From Micropterix aruncella (taxonomy: Eukaryota > Arthropoda > Insecta > Lepidoptera > Micropterigidae), in assembly GCA_944548615.1 (NCBI GenBank), contig OX155979.1:14909597-14973596 (forward strand): 64,000 nucleotides of DNA, in the 5' to 3' direction. The notes under the pieces were generated by a model. The model worked only from the letters and a program-made list of their open reading frames with translations, made no database searches and was not told the DNA's origin. The translations under genes and the position numbers were made by a program. Position 1 is the stretch's first letter. Every line of letters starts with the position of its first letter. Shown here piece by piece: positions 11,477 through 21,426 of this stretch.

Positions 11477-11590
11477 TGCTGAATCTACACAATAAACGTC
11501 CAATTTGGATAATTTCAAGCTACCTATATATTTCATTTCAAACGTCCATAATTTCAAGCTAGCTGTATATTTCAATAATTTAATACTTAC

Positions 11591-11657
11591 CAAGTACTAA
11601 AATAATGTTCCTTATGCCCAGCCTTTTAAACGTAGGAAAGGTATCAGGTTTTGACAT
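11591..11657 (-). CDS. Odorant-receptor first exon, copy 1
   Basis: The minus strand reads ATG at 11657, product MSKPDTFPTFKRLGIRNI then ILVL, and a donor G|GTAAGT at 11591/11590 (phase 1). The paralogous exon at 17246-17312 is the same length (67 nt), with MLKPDIISKFNRLGIRKF. The phase fits exon 2 seen at 35684-35873, which starts with GT completing a glycine codon. Assignment to the insect 7TM OR family rests on this splice fit plus exons 2 and 3. No exon 2 was found downstream on minus, so this may be an orphan exon. Confidence 0.55.
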
Positions 11658-11965
11658 GATTATCAGTGTCTTTTCTCAAGATTAAATTATTAATAATGTT
11701 ATAAGTTTTCTTCTGAAAACTTAAAATCTGTATTATTCAAATATAAATGTTGTCACATAATTTATAACTTATCCGCAATGAGTCGATATTAAAGCGACGA
11801 TGTTCAAAAGATACTGATGGCTGAATATAAAAGAGGTATCTAAATGTGAATATAATTGACCTTTTCATTAATGGAATTCCTATTTAATGGTAGTATTTGG
11901 ACAAGGCCTCACCTTGAGAGCCTACTATATTCACTTTTATAATAGGCTCTTGATTTATTTATGAA
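11658..11965 (-). promoter_or_regulatory. Conserved 5' flank of OR exon 1, copy 1
   Basis: About 300 bp directly upstream of the OR start codon is clearly similar to the flank of the second exon 1 (17313-17640), through blocks such as TTGACCTTTTC, AAAAGATACTGATG and CTCAAGATTAAATTAT as written on plus. Shared promoter sequence is one explanation, recent duplication another. A Helitron cuts the similarity at 11966. Confidence 0.35.
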
Positions 11966-12714
11966 CTAGCTGACCCGTGCCCACTTCGTTGGGCGGTAAA
12001 ACTTTTTACTTGTGATGAAATTATGAGTGTGGTTCGGTTAGTACTGAGTGCTATGATTTATTTCCTGACTGTCAAAAGAAGGGTTATATTTTTACTGCAC
12101 ATGTATGTATGTATTTGCATGCCAATTTGACTATTATTACCGTTATTTGTGAGTGTCTTCTTGTGAGTGTCTTATTTGTGAGTGTCTTATCTCTTTAATT
12201 AACAATTTATGCAGTAAAAGTGAAATTATATGCAGTAAAAGGGAAAAGTCTTTTGTTTTAAACACTTGAGACGATAAATTTACTTATTTTGATAAGAATT
12301 CATAATTGTTGATAATATGACCAATAAACATGACCTAACGATTTAAATTATTTTTTTATGTAAAATACTGCTTTTTGTGACTTAAATATAAAAGTTAGAC
12401 ATATGCTGTCAGTGACTTTTTTGTAGGCATTATCAAGCTCTATAAGTTTTTTTCTGGAACTGAATCATATATCTCTCATCGTTAAGGCAGCCTTAGTTAG
12501 AAACATTTTCGTTCGACCGTTTTTCTCCGACTTACATTGCAAATCCGACTACCACGAAAAAGTCTTTTCATTTTTCGAATTAATATATAGCCTATGACAC
12601 TCACAAATAACGTAGCTTTCTATTGGCAAAAGAATTGTCAAAATCGGTTCAGTAGATCCAGAGATTACTTCCTACAACCTCACAAACTTTACCTCTTTAT
12701 AATATTAGTATAGA
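11966..12714 (-). mobile_element. Non-autonomous Helitron (Lep1-like), copy 3
   Basis: Same TC start, hairpin and CTAG end as the other copies; flanked by A and T. It is inserted in the OR exon-1 5' flank: similarity to the other flank resumes at 12720 with AGTTTAACAACC. Confidence 0.8.
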
Positions 12715-12743
12715 TAATTAAAATATAGTTTAACAACCTAAAT

Positions 12744-12907
12744 ACCTGGGTAACACACCTGGTTATCTCGCGGATAAGGCGTTGGCCTCTTATGTGGCGG
12801 AGCTTGACGGTGGACTGTTTTGTCCAAGTCTTCTGCGCTCACTTCACTGGAGATAGAACGAACAATCGTTAAAACTTCCTGAGGTGACGGGTTCGACCGT
12901 TGTAATC
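12744..12907 (+). mobile_element. S2 retroposon, 5'-truncated
   Basis: Only the 3' 165 bp of S2 is present, from CTGGGTAACACACC to GACGGGTTCGACCGTTGTA. 5' truncation with an intact 3' end is expected from target-primed reverse transcription and supports the sense direction used here. Confidence 0.7.
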
Positions 12908-12928
12908 AGTCTTACGTACTAGAGATTC

Positions 12929-13196
12929 TGGGCCCGATTGCGTTTCTTTGTGGACTAAAACTAAAATTAGCCCAAGCGAACGAGACAGAACAATACGTTA
13001 GAGCGGAATATGAAACGAACGATCGTCGATAAATACTACCTGTTGAACTTATACTCGTCCGAATAAATACGAGCTTATTTCGTGCGGTGTAAGATTTGAC
13101 CTTGGCTCTCTCACACTCCGCTCTAGCGTACTGCCCTGTCTCGTTCACACGGACTAATTTCCGATTTTAGTTCACGAAGAAACGCAATCGAGCCCA
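12929..13196. mobile_element. MITE with terminal inverted repeats of about 60 bp
   Basis: The left end starts TGGGCCCGATTGCGTTTCTT and the right end is its complement with few changes (AAGAAACGCAATCGAGCCCA). The arms run on through ACTAAAA to GAACGAGACAG. It is 268 bp and non-coding. The target duplication is unclear, so the superfamily is not assigned. Confidence 0.7.
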
Positions 13197-13369
13197 ATAT
13201 TACATTAAGTTAATTGATATAAATCTAAAAACGTTTTCTACTTATTGATAATTTACCTATTTTGTTATACTTCTAATACCTTAAATATTTTATTTCAATT
13301 TCAGTTTGGTTTTTTTTTTAGTCCGTTATTTTTGCAGAGGCGAGTTGCTTGAATTGTGATTTACTTAGA

Positions 13370-14025
13370 AGCATACCATCAAAGCAATTTACAATTTTCA
13401 CATATGAGTGCATTATACGGGGGCGAGAATAGAGCGTTATTGGTTGAACAATGCGGCGGGCGGAAGACATCACAACGACGAGTTCTATGGGTCGACTGAA
13501 CGTTTAGCGGGAAACAACTGAGCAGATCAGGGCAGTCGAATTTATGGGTGAAGATTGAATTAATGAGGAGAAGATCTGTAAGAGTACGTCTCGTCTTCAG
13601 AGATTGACATTTAAAAAAGTGAGTTTGGGCGTTGTAATCGGCGAATTCTATTTCGTCAAAGAATTTAAAACGCATCCACCTCAGCACCGTTTTCTGAACC
13701 GTTTCAATGTCTGAAACATATTGTTCATAACATGGATTCCAAACCACGCTGCCAAACTCCAATCTACTCCGGACAAGCGATGTAAACAGGAGCATAACAA
13801 CGAGGAAATCCTTCAAAGGCTTCGTTACCCTCCAAATGAATCCCAGCAACTGATAACATTTGGAGGTCATTAGCTCGATATGAGTATTGAAGCTAATTTT
13901 ACCAAGTCAGTGAATTCAGAAACTCTTTCCAGTTTATGCGCGTTAATATCATATTGGTAATGTGTAGGCCGATGAGATCTAGAAAAAGACATGGTTTTGC
14001 ATTTATTTAGGTTTAAGTACAGTTT
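13370..14025 (-). mobile_element. Jockey-type LINE fragment interrupted by S1
   Basis: Minus-strand translation gives YLNLNKCKTMSFSRSHRP, then after frameshifts LLFTSLVRSRLEFGSVVWNP and QKTVLRWMRFKFFDEIEF, the end of a jockey-type reverse transcriptase. The S1 copy at 14038 splits it: across the TSD the reading LQEYCVTNKLYLNLNKC is restored from 14703-14722. It is 5' truncated and frameshifted. Confidence 0.75.
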
Positions 14026-14037
14026 ATTCGTTACGCA

Positions 14038-14690
14038 TCTTGCGGTGTCGACTACAACGGGCGAGCCCGTCACCACAGGACGTTTTAACGATTAGTCGTT
14101 CTGTCGCCCTGCAGTGAACGTAGAAGACTTTGGACAGTACAATCCTACGTCCAGCTACGTCACAACCCGTGAGAGTCCAACGCCTTACCGCGAGTTAGCC
14201 AGGAATAAACCCGGCCGGCTCGAGATACTCGCGCCCTCACTTCCAATTGTGACCAGATTTCTCCGGTCTCTCGATTGGTTCCGAGGTCGCTTGCGCGGTC
14301 CTCTCCCTTATGAAGCGGTGAAACGGAGTGCACCGAATCTATCGCGGACCAAGGCGTCCTTTGCCCGCCTCTTACCCGGGATCGGATGGCCAATGGTCAA
14401 TTCAAGAGCAGGCGCCATAAGGTACGCAACCACCCCCGCTCTATAGGAAACAATACAGTTCCCAGACTCCCCCGACTGTTAGTCGGAGAGCACAATCGAT
14501 TGGCTTGCGCCGCACGGTGTGCAGACCGTCCAGGGGCGCCAGAGGTTTGATTCCCAGGGGAGACTGGTTCCTACCCAGGATTCGCACCCCATGCGGGCAG
14601 GCCGTCGGATGGGTGTTGACCCGTGAGTGTGACCGACCCTGAACACATGGGTCATCGTGGCCAACTCATCATGGGCCCGTTAGCCCCCAT
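14038..14690 (-). mobile_element. S1 retroposon, 12-bp target duplication
   Basis: Flanked by ATTCGTTACGCA at 14026-14037 and 14691-14702. It starts TCTTGCGGTGTCGAC and ends GGGCCCGTTAGCCCCCAT. It is about 653 bp with small deletions. The target is a decayed LINE coding region whose frame is restored when S1 and one TSD are removed, which fixes both ends. Confidence 0.92.
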
Positions 14691-14723
14691 ATTCGTTACG
14701 CAATATTCTTGTAAATATATATA

Positions 14724-14769
14724 CAATTTCTTACAAACAACCCACAGTAGGGTTGTTTGTAAGAAATTG
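14724..14769. repeat. Perfect palindrome with 20-bp arms
   Basis: CAATTTCTTACAAACAACCC and its exact complement lie 6 bp apart. The right arm resembles the C-terminal end of the mariner at 36846 (GGGTTGGTTGTAAGAGATTG), so it may be a remnant of two opposed mariner ends. Confidence 0.7.
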
Positions 14770-14890
14770 TTATATGACAATAAACCCGCCATTGTGAAAT
14801 TTTCGCAATAACGAGCAGAGTAGAAACATGTATATCTCCTAACACTTGATTCAATTCTTCATTTAGTAATATAACGAAATTGCATTTCAG

Positions 14891-16073
14891 GTTGGAACAT
14901 TATTAGAGATACAGTGCTATTGCTGTCCTATTATATATTGACTGTATATATTCATATTCATATTCATATTCATTTTATTAGTATATTGGTATACAAGTCA
15001 GATACATATTGGCAAACATCCATACATATTAGCAAACAAAACATTTTTTTTTATCGTAAAGAAAAACAATGACAATAAACAAAAAAAAGACAAAAAATAC
15101 AAGAACAATGTAAAAAGAGGAAATACACGACAAAATGCAAAGAAATCAATAAACACTTTAGTCACCAAAGCATTTTAGACTTCACTGGAGTAATATTCCT
15201 CCAGTGAGTAAAACGCCTTATCTGTGAGGTACCTCTTAAGGCGTCTCTTAAACATGTCAAGAGATTGCGCCTGCCTAATGTGCTCGCTGAGTGTGTTGTA
15301 AACCGCTGGGCCGGCGATATAGGCTAGCCTCTCCGACTTGGATAATGCATGACTTACCGAACGTAGCATGCTACGGGATCTTGACGGCAGTGTCATAATG
15401 CAGAGATCTCTAAACAAAGGCCTAGCTGGCGTATCAAGCGCCACACGCGCTATTGTGCGCACTGCACGCTTCTGCATAACGAAGGCCCTCTGCCTGTCGG
15501 CCGCTCGCCCCCATAACTCCGTGCCGTACGTTAACAGTGAATGAAAATATGCAAACACATGCGCAGCGCGGACAAATCGAGAAATGAAGCGATGCGATGG
15601 AGTGCATAGCACGCTCTTCCCAATTTATCACATAAACCATCAATATGTGGGTGCCATCGTATACATGGGCATAATACCTTTTTCGATTGAAGCATTTTTG
15701 AAAATTGGACCTGATATTTACCACGCATTTATATTGATTTTATTGACAGTGAATTTGATTAATGCTACTCTTATTATCTGGATACTTTATTATAGGTTAT
15801 ATTTGAATATTTATAGATAAGCCATCGAAACAGAATTCTAAATATTTGTTCTTTACAGAAAGGAAGTATTGAAGATAGTCGAACTGGCTATCTAAGAAAT
15901 TGCGATTTCACAGTCTTACGAAAACGAGAAGATGACGTATTTTCACAGTATGACGGATATAAAGATGATATCCTTTGCGTTCTGCGTGATTAGCGCCTTT
16001 TCGATGTTCGGTTGTATCGATGTTTCGATACTCGTAAAAAGATTAGTTGGAAAACCATCGATGAAACCGTTAG
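14891..16073 (+). pseudogene. Odorant-receptor exons 2 and 3, inactivated
   Basis: Exon 2 (CAG|GTTGG at 14891, end AG|GT at 15795) is split by a LINE at 14949-15658 flanked by GTATA. Its two parts read WNIIRDTVLLLSYYILTVY and FSIEAFLKIGPDIYHAF. Exon 3 (15859-16073, CAG|AAAGG to G|GTGAGT) aligns with the minus-strand exon 3 at 35412 but has TAA at 15893-15895 where that copy has CGA. Splice sites are retained. The encoded part covers transmembrane segments 1-3 of an insect odorant receptor. With a 0.7-kb insertion and a stop codon it cannot make a receptor. No exon 1 was found on this strand. Confidence 0.8.
14949..15658 (-). mobile_element. Jockey/CR1-type LINE 3' end inside OR exon
   Basis: Minus-strand translation starts WHPHIDGLCDKLGRACYAL, then after a frameshift AHVFAYFHSLLTYGTELWG, FVMQKRAVRTIA and FYSLEEYYSSEV with a stop. 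The 3' end is a TGAATA-type simple tail (TTCATA repeats from 14951). A 5-bp duplication GTATA flanks it (14944-14948, 15659-15663). It is 5' truncated, typical of LINE insertion. Confidence 0.85.
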
Positions 16074-16267
16074 GTGAGTAAAAACATGTCATCGCTAACT
16101 TTAAATCGACACTTACCTTACCCGACTACCAGTGCCGGATTAAGCCAGCGCGGGGCCCGTAGCAAATTCTCTCAAAAGGCCCTTGGTTTGCTTTAGGGTG
16201 TAAAATTTTATTTATTTTATTTATTATTTAAGAATTAATTACTATAAAACATTGATTAGCTTACAAA

Positions 16268-16490
16268 AATTAAGGTGAACGTTGGTGAACGGTGAACGGT
16301 TGGTGAACGTTGACATGTAGCAAGACAGCTGTCATAAACCTACCACAGCCGGTCGTTAGTACGGAACCCACTGCTCACCCCCCATAAGTGTAGAAAATAG
16401 TATTATGATGGGCCCGACTCTGGTCGGTGAATTCCATGGCAGCTCCGTTTGTATTTCATTTATTAAATGGCAAATAATGCAGAAAACACC
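16268..16490 (+). mobile_element. 3'-UTR copy of the unusual LINE at 21427
   Basis: GCAAGACAGCTGTC, CCACTGCTCACCCCCC, GATGGGCCCGACT and GGTCGGTGAATTCCATGGC match the minus-strand segment 21430-21570, which follows the stop codon of the RPDI-type ORF. Hence this is a second, coding-free 3' end of the same family, in the opposite orientation. Confidence 0.6.
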
Positions 16491-16737
16491 CCTTCATTAC
16501 TATTGTGATTGATTATAAATTATGTGTATTTGATTATTCATTTTAATAACAGATGCCCATACAGAAATAATCTGATTCTTTCGCGTCCAAATCTAGAACT
16601 TTTTAAAAGGGATCCGAACTACATCGGAATGATATTTGAACTACAACACCATCCCATTTAGTATCAAGAAAATATGATGGGAAGGAAAAAATGCTCCAAT
16701 TTAAGATTAAACTCAAATTATATCTCACTTAACCCTT

Positions 16738-16741
16738 TAAT

Positions 16742-16773
<32 letters not shown>

Positions 16774-16905
16774 GAATTAATTACTATAAAACATTGATTA
16801 GCTTACAAAAATAACAGGAACCGAATGGCAAAACCCTAACCTTTTGCTTATTTGTTTCTGTCACCCAACTGGGACTAGCCCGTTCTAGGGTGGACAGGAC
16901 TCCAA
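16738..16905 (-). mobile_element. CR1-like LINE 3'-UTR end
   Basis: On minus: CCTAGAACGGGCTAGTCCCA then GTTGGGTGACAG, ending in a run of AAATA units. A 47-bp piece of the same 3' end (AAGAATTAATTACTATAAAA onward) also occurs at 16226-16272. It matches 3770-3920. Confidence 0.6.
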
Positions 16906-17245
16906 TATTACAATCAAGTTTGCTTGATTGCTTGGTTGCCTACAAATGTACAAGTTTTAGTAAAAAGCTAATGACACTAAATTGCCCTCTAATGACACTA
17001 AATTGCCCAATACACAACACAAATAGCTACTAGTTTTGTCTTTTGATCTTTAATTGCCAAAAAATATTTGTGGTAATCTTAAAAAATCATGGTTGTAATT
17101 CAAATACGCCAAAATGTATGACTGGTCGTTGCTATAATTAAAAGCATTTAATTCCTAATAGTTTTTTAATTATACCAAGAAAACAAAATGGTATTCCATA
17201 TTTGGTTACTTTCCTCTACCTATTACAATTTCAAGTTCAACTTAC

Positions 17246-17312
17246 CTATTACTATAATAAACTTCCTTATACCTAACCTATTAAACTTAGAAATAATATC
17301 TGGTTTTAACAT
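17246..17312 (-). CDS. Odorant-receptor first exon, copy 2
   Basis: ATG at 17312, product MLKPDIISKFNRLGIRKF then IIVI, donor ATAG|GTAAG at 17246/17245. Length and splice phase equal the exon at 11591-11657. Many residues are shared (KPD, K/N-RLGIR). No following exon 2 is seen on minus; the nearest OR exons (14891-16073) are on plus. Confidence 0.55.
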
Positions 17313-17565
17313 TATTTTCAGTGTCTTCCCTCAAGATTAAATTATCAATTATAATATAACTTGTCTTCTGAAATACTTTAAATATGTATTTTTCGACAGT
17401 ACATTTTGTTATATAATCTATAACTTTTTCGCAATGAGACGATATAAAAGAGACGGTGTTTAAAAGATACTGATGACTCCATTATACAATAAAATGCATG
17501 TAAATTTGAATAGCATTGACCTTTTCGTTAATGCATTTTCGATTACATAGTAGCGATTTGAGCAA
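17313..17565 (-). promoter_or_regulatory. Conserved 5' flank of OR exon 1, copy 2
   Basis: Similar over its whole length to 11658-11965. It indicates that the exon-1 region was duplicated with its flank; whether promoter function is kept cannot be read. Confidence 0.35.
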
Positions 17566-18073
17566 GCGCTCACTAGTTTATCCACTATTTTTTAAATAAA
17601 CTCTTCGTTTATTTAAAAATAATTGAGTCATAGTTTAACAACCAAAACAAGTTTTTGCACGAAAAGACGCATTGTGATGTTATAAGGACTTTTTACTTTT
17701 AGCAAATATCGCAATGTATTTGATATATCGAGGTGGCGATTTGACGTTTATGCAGTAGGGGAGGCTGGGGTCAGTCGGGATTATTTTCAAGTTACTGCGT
17801 TTTACCTTTAAATTTCAGGAAGCGCTCTCTAGTTTATCCACTTTTTTTTAAATAGACTCTTCGTATATTATAAATAATTAAGTCATAGTTTAACAACTAA
17901 AGCAAGTTTTTGCACGAAAAGAAGCATTGTGATGTTATAAAGACTTTTTACATTTAGCAAATCGCAATGTATTTGATATATCGAGGAAACGATTTGACAT
18001 TTATGCTGTGGAGGACTCTGGGGTCAGTTGAGATATTTTTCATTTTACTGCGTTTTACATTTAAAATACGAAA
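17566..18073 (+). repeat. Tandem duplication, two units of about 254 bp
   Basis: Unit 1 (17566-17819) and unit 2 (17820-18073) share GCGCTC(A/T)CTAGTTTATCCAC, CAAGTTTTTGCACGAAAAGA, GCATTGTGATGTTATAA, TGTATTTGATATATCGAGG and CTGGGGTCAGT, with small differences. The unit covers part of the OR flank and the left end of the TIR element at 18010. Confidence 0.85.
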
Positions 18074-18245
18074 GCTAGAGAAAATGTACTTTTACCACCA
18101 GCTCGAGGATCTAGTGAGCTAGAGTTACTATCTTTTCAATATCGATGGAAGTCTTATGGTTTGGAAGTTATTGATCAAAATAACGGTCGGTGGAATTCGT
18201 TTCAAACGATCTCAGCATGGGGTCGTTTGAGACGAATTTTAAACA

Positions 18246-18904
18246 AATAGAGTTGTCAACTACAACTGGCGAACCCGTCACCTCAGGAAGTTTTAACGAT
18301 TGATCGTTCTATCTCCCGTAAAGTGAGCGCAGAAGACTTGGACAAAACAGTCCACCGTCAAGCTCCGCCACATGCCCGTAAGAGGCCAACGCCTTATCCG
18401 CGAGATAACCAGGTATGTTACCCAGCGGGCTTACACTCATGCCCTTACTTCCAATTGCGACCAGATTACTCCGGTCACTCGATTGGTTGCGAGTTCAAGG
18501 TCGCTTGCGCGGTTCTCTCCCTCACGAAGCGGTGAAACGGTGTAAACCGAATCTATCGCTGACCACGGCATCCCTTGCCAGGATCGGGTAGCCGATGGTC
18601 GTTTCAAAAGAAGTCGCCGTCAGGTCCGCAACCACCCCCGCTCTATAGGAAACAGTACTGCTTCCAGACTCCCCCGACTGTTAGTCAGGCTGCACAGTCG
18701 ATTGGCTTACGCCGCACGGTGAGCAGACCATCCAGGAGCACTAGAAGATTGACTCCTAGGGGAAACTAGCCCTAAGGCCAGAGTCCTGCCCCGGGCTCGA
18801 AGTTCATGCGTGGAGGCCGCCGGATGGGTGTTGACCCGTGAGTGTGACCAACCCTGAACAGAATGGGTCTTCGTGGCCAACTCAGCAAGGGCCTATTAGC
18901 TCCC
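18246..18904 (-). mobile_element. S2 retroposon, full length, 14-bp target duplication
   Basis: Flanked by ACGAATTTTAAACA at 18232-18245 and 18905-18918. It begins AATAGAGTTGTCAACTACAAC and ends GGGCCTATTAGCTCCC. The S2 subfamily differs from S1 in its 3' end (GTTGACAACTC rather than GTCGACACCGCAAGA) and in many substitutions. Confidence 0.92.
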
Positions 18905-18918
18905 ACGAATTTTAAACA

Positions 18919-19529
18919 TCTTGCGGTGTCGACTACAACGGGCGAACCCGTCCAACGTCTCTCCCAATCCAACGTCTAGCTACGTCACAACCCGCAAGAG
19001 ACCAACGCCTTTACCGCGAGATAGCCGCAGTAATGTTAGGTACCTGGCGGGCCGACACTCGCGCCCTTGCTTCCAATTGTGACCAGATTTCTCCGGTCTC
19101 TCGATTGGTTCCGAGTTCGAGGTCGCTTGCGCGGTCCTCTCCCTTACGAAGCGGTGAAACGGTGTACACCGAATCTATCGCGGACCAAGGCGTCCTTTGC
19201 CCGACTCTAAACCGGGATCGGATGGCCAATGGTCATTTCAAGAGCAGTCGCCGTAAGGTAGGCAACCACCCCCGCTCTATAGGAAACAATACAGTTCCCA
19301 GACTCCCCCGACTGTTAGTCGGAGAGCTAACGGGCCCATGATGAGGTGGCCACGATGACCCATGTGTTCAGGGTCGGTCACACTCACGGGTCAACACCCA
19401 TCCGATGGCCTCCGCGCATGGGGTGCGAACCTGGGTAGGACACTGGGTCAACCAGTCTCCCCTGGGAATCAAACCTCTGGCGCTCCTGGACGGTCTGCCC
19501 ACCGAGCGGCGCAAGACAATCGATTGTGA
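18919..19529 (-). mobile_element. S1 retroposon with inverted 5' part
   Basis: The 3' part (18919-19327) runs in the S1 order on minus; the 5' part (19328-19529) is inverted. In S1 numbering the two parts meet at GATTGTG / CTCTCCGAC with almost nothing lost. This is the layout left by twin priming during LINE-mediated insertion. It starts directly after the right target duplication of the S2 copy. No clear duplication is seen at its right side. Confidence 0.85.
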
Positions 19530-20562
19530 TACCAATTTTTTTTCGGTTTTGTTTATGGTAGTAATAGCACATATTGCTTATGTTAGTAAAAACATTCGTT
19601 GTATTCTGCAATTTATTTTATTCTAAATAAATTATTAATTAATACAAATAGTTTCAAAAGAATGGCTTAAAAACTGTGTAGATGTATAAAAATTGTAAAT
19701 TTCTAAATTCAATATAAAAAAAATCATTATTAAAAAAGTTCTCCATATTATACTTGTACCAATGGTAGGCTACTTGTAATAGAAACATTCAGTAATTGGT
19801 CAAAATGAGACTGATGATGCGGGTACCTAGAGGTCTGGTCTCGGTAATCAGAAGAGCACTCTAGGCGGTTTATAAATTTGCGTGAGATCCGTGTGAGTTT
19901 GCTAGCTTAAAGGACCACCTGGTGTACCTTAGTACCCAGGAGCGGATATTTAAAGTGGAAAGACAGGATGTCGGTACTTACGGTTTTGTTGGTTCCGTCT
20001 GTGCTGCAGGACTGCACCACCTCTGCTTCTCGATTAACTGTCACTCACTGAGGTTTCACACGAATTGCGATGCGGGCTAATCAACACATAAGTTCGTGTG
20101 ATACGATGCGGCGGTTTGCGGCGAGAAAAAACGATAATCTCGTCTGTTGTTGCGGAGCGAATTGATTCGACCACGCGCCCAGCCAAGTCAACAAATATAT
20201 CTCCTACCCGTCGTTCAGACGGGGCGATCCGTAGCGCTGGGCAACTCAGATCGGCGCGTTGTCGCGGCATATTTAAATAGGTACCGACAATATTTGATTG
20301 GAGCGGAAGAATTTATAAAAGGGATTTTCTTTGATTAGACAAGGGATTAGGAGACGAAAATTACGCTAATTCTCACACAAACCTCACTGGCGTGAACAGA
20401 GACATATTAATTTGTCTGGTCAGAACAACCACTCTAATAATTAAACAGATTTTTAAAAAATCAGTAAACCCATGCATTAACAATGCATTGCTTCTGCAAT
20501 GTATTCTTACAACATAATTTATTTCGTGCTATTACTACCACAAACAAAAAAGTTATGACGAC
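19530..20562. other. Unassigned, probably old TIR-element interior
   Basis: About 1 kb between S1 and the TTAA MITE. Short overlapping open frames at 20034-20338 on both strands match nothing I know. No repeat ends seen. Confidence 0.5.
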
Positions 20563-20566
20563 TTAA

Positions 20567-21150
20567 GGCGACATGATACCTGGGAACGACCATATTTGAA
20601 GAATTGTAGTTTTCTTAGTTTTTTGAAAAATATAAGCATTAATTAAAAAAAGTTTGTAAGTGAATCCCTCGATAAGAAACCAATTTAAAATTTGGACTAA
20701 AAAAGTTGCTCATTGCCTTGGACATTAAGGCTTTAAACTGACTTCGAAAACTTTCAGGCGCGTTTACTCCTACAATGTAAGCGGTGAGTGTGTTTTATTA
20801 TAATTTCATTATATTGAATGGTTAATTCTTTAGGTCGGCACTTAGCCACATTTTTTTATTTAGGCCTTAAATTAATTACGATTAATTAATACGTGAGAGC
20901 GCTCTGAGAGTTACGCTAAATATGCTTTGCCATTAACACCCTTATACCAACACTGCGTAAAGATAGTTATTCTGTGCTAGCGCTGCGATAGAGCATTTAG
21001 TATGCGCCTAGTATCCGGTATAGACGTAGAATCTGCGCTTGACGCTTCGTCAACGCTGGATTTTTATTGGTCAAACCCTACAAAATTGACCCCGCCTATT
21101 TTATCTCGCGTACGCCCATTTCGAATATTTTTCTGAGGTCTCATGTCGCC
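20567..21150. mobile_element. MITE with TTAA target duplication
   Basis: Ends are GGCGACATGATACCT and, on the other strand, GGCGACATGAGACCT; TTAA flanks both (20563-20566, 21151-21154). It is 584 bp and non-coding. TTAA suggests a piggyBac-mobilised element, although the ends lack the usual CCC; a TA duplication is also possible. Confidence 0.65.
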
Positions 21151-21426
21151 TTAAACGCAAAATTTCGATTCGAATAAAAAAAAATACCGCGGCATTTAGT
21201 AATAGTATCTATGGGTAAAAGCTAGGAAATGACCCCCCAGTCCTCCAAAAAATTGTGTCGGTTTATCTGCCAAACACCCTGTTTATATATCAGAATACTA
21301 AAAGTGTTGTCATTTCTTGTGCTTTCGCTTATATAGCCAAATTAGTAAATCCCTTCTAAATTTTTAACTATTGGATCAACAAGTAGATTAAGAAAACAAA
21401 TCACCATAGCTTTTTAAATTATTTTC

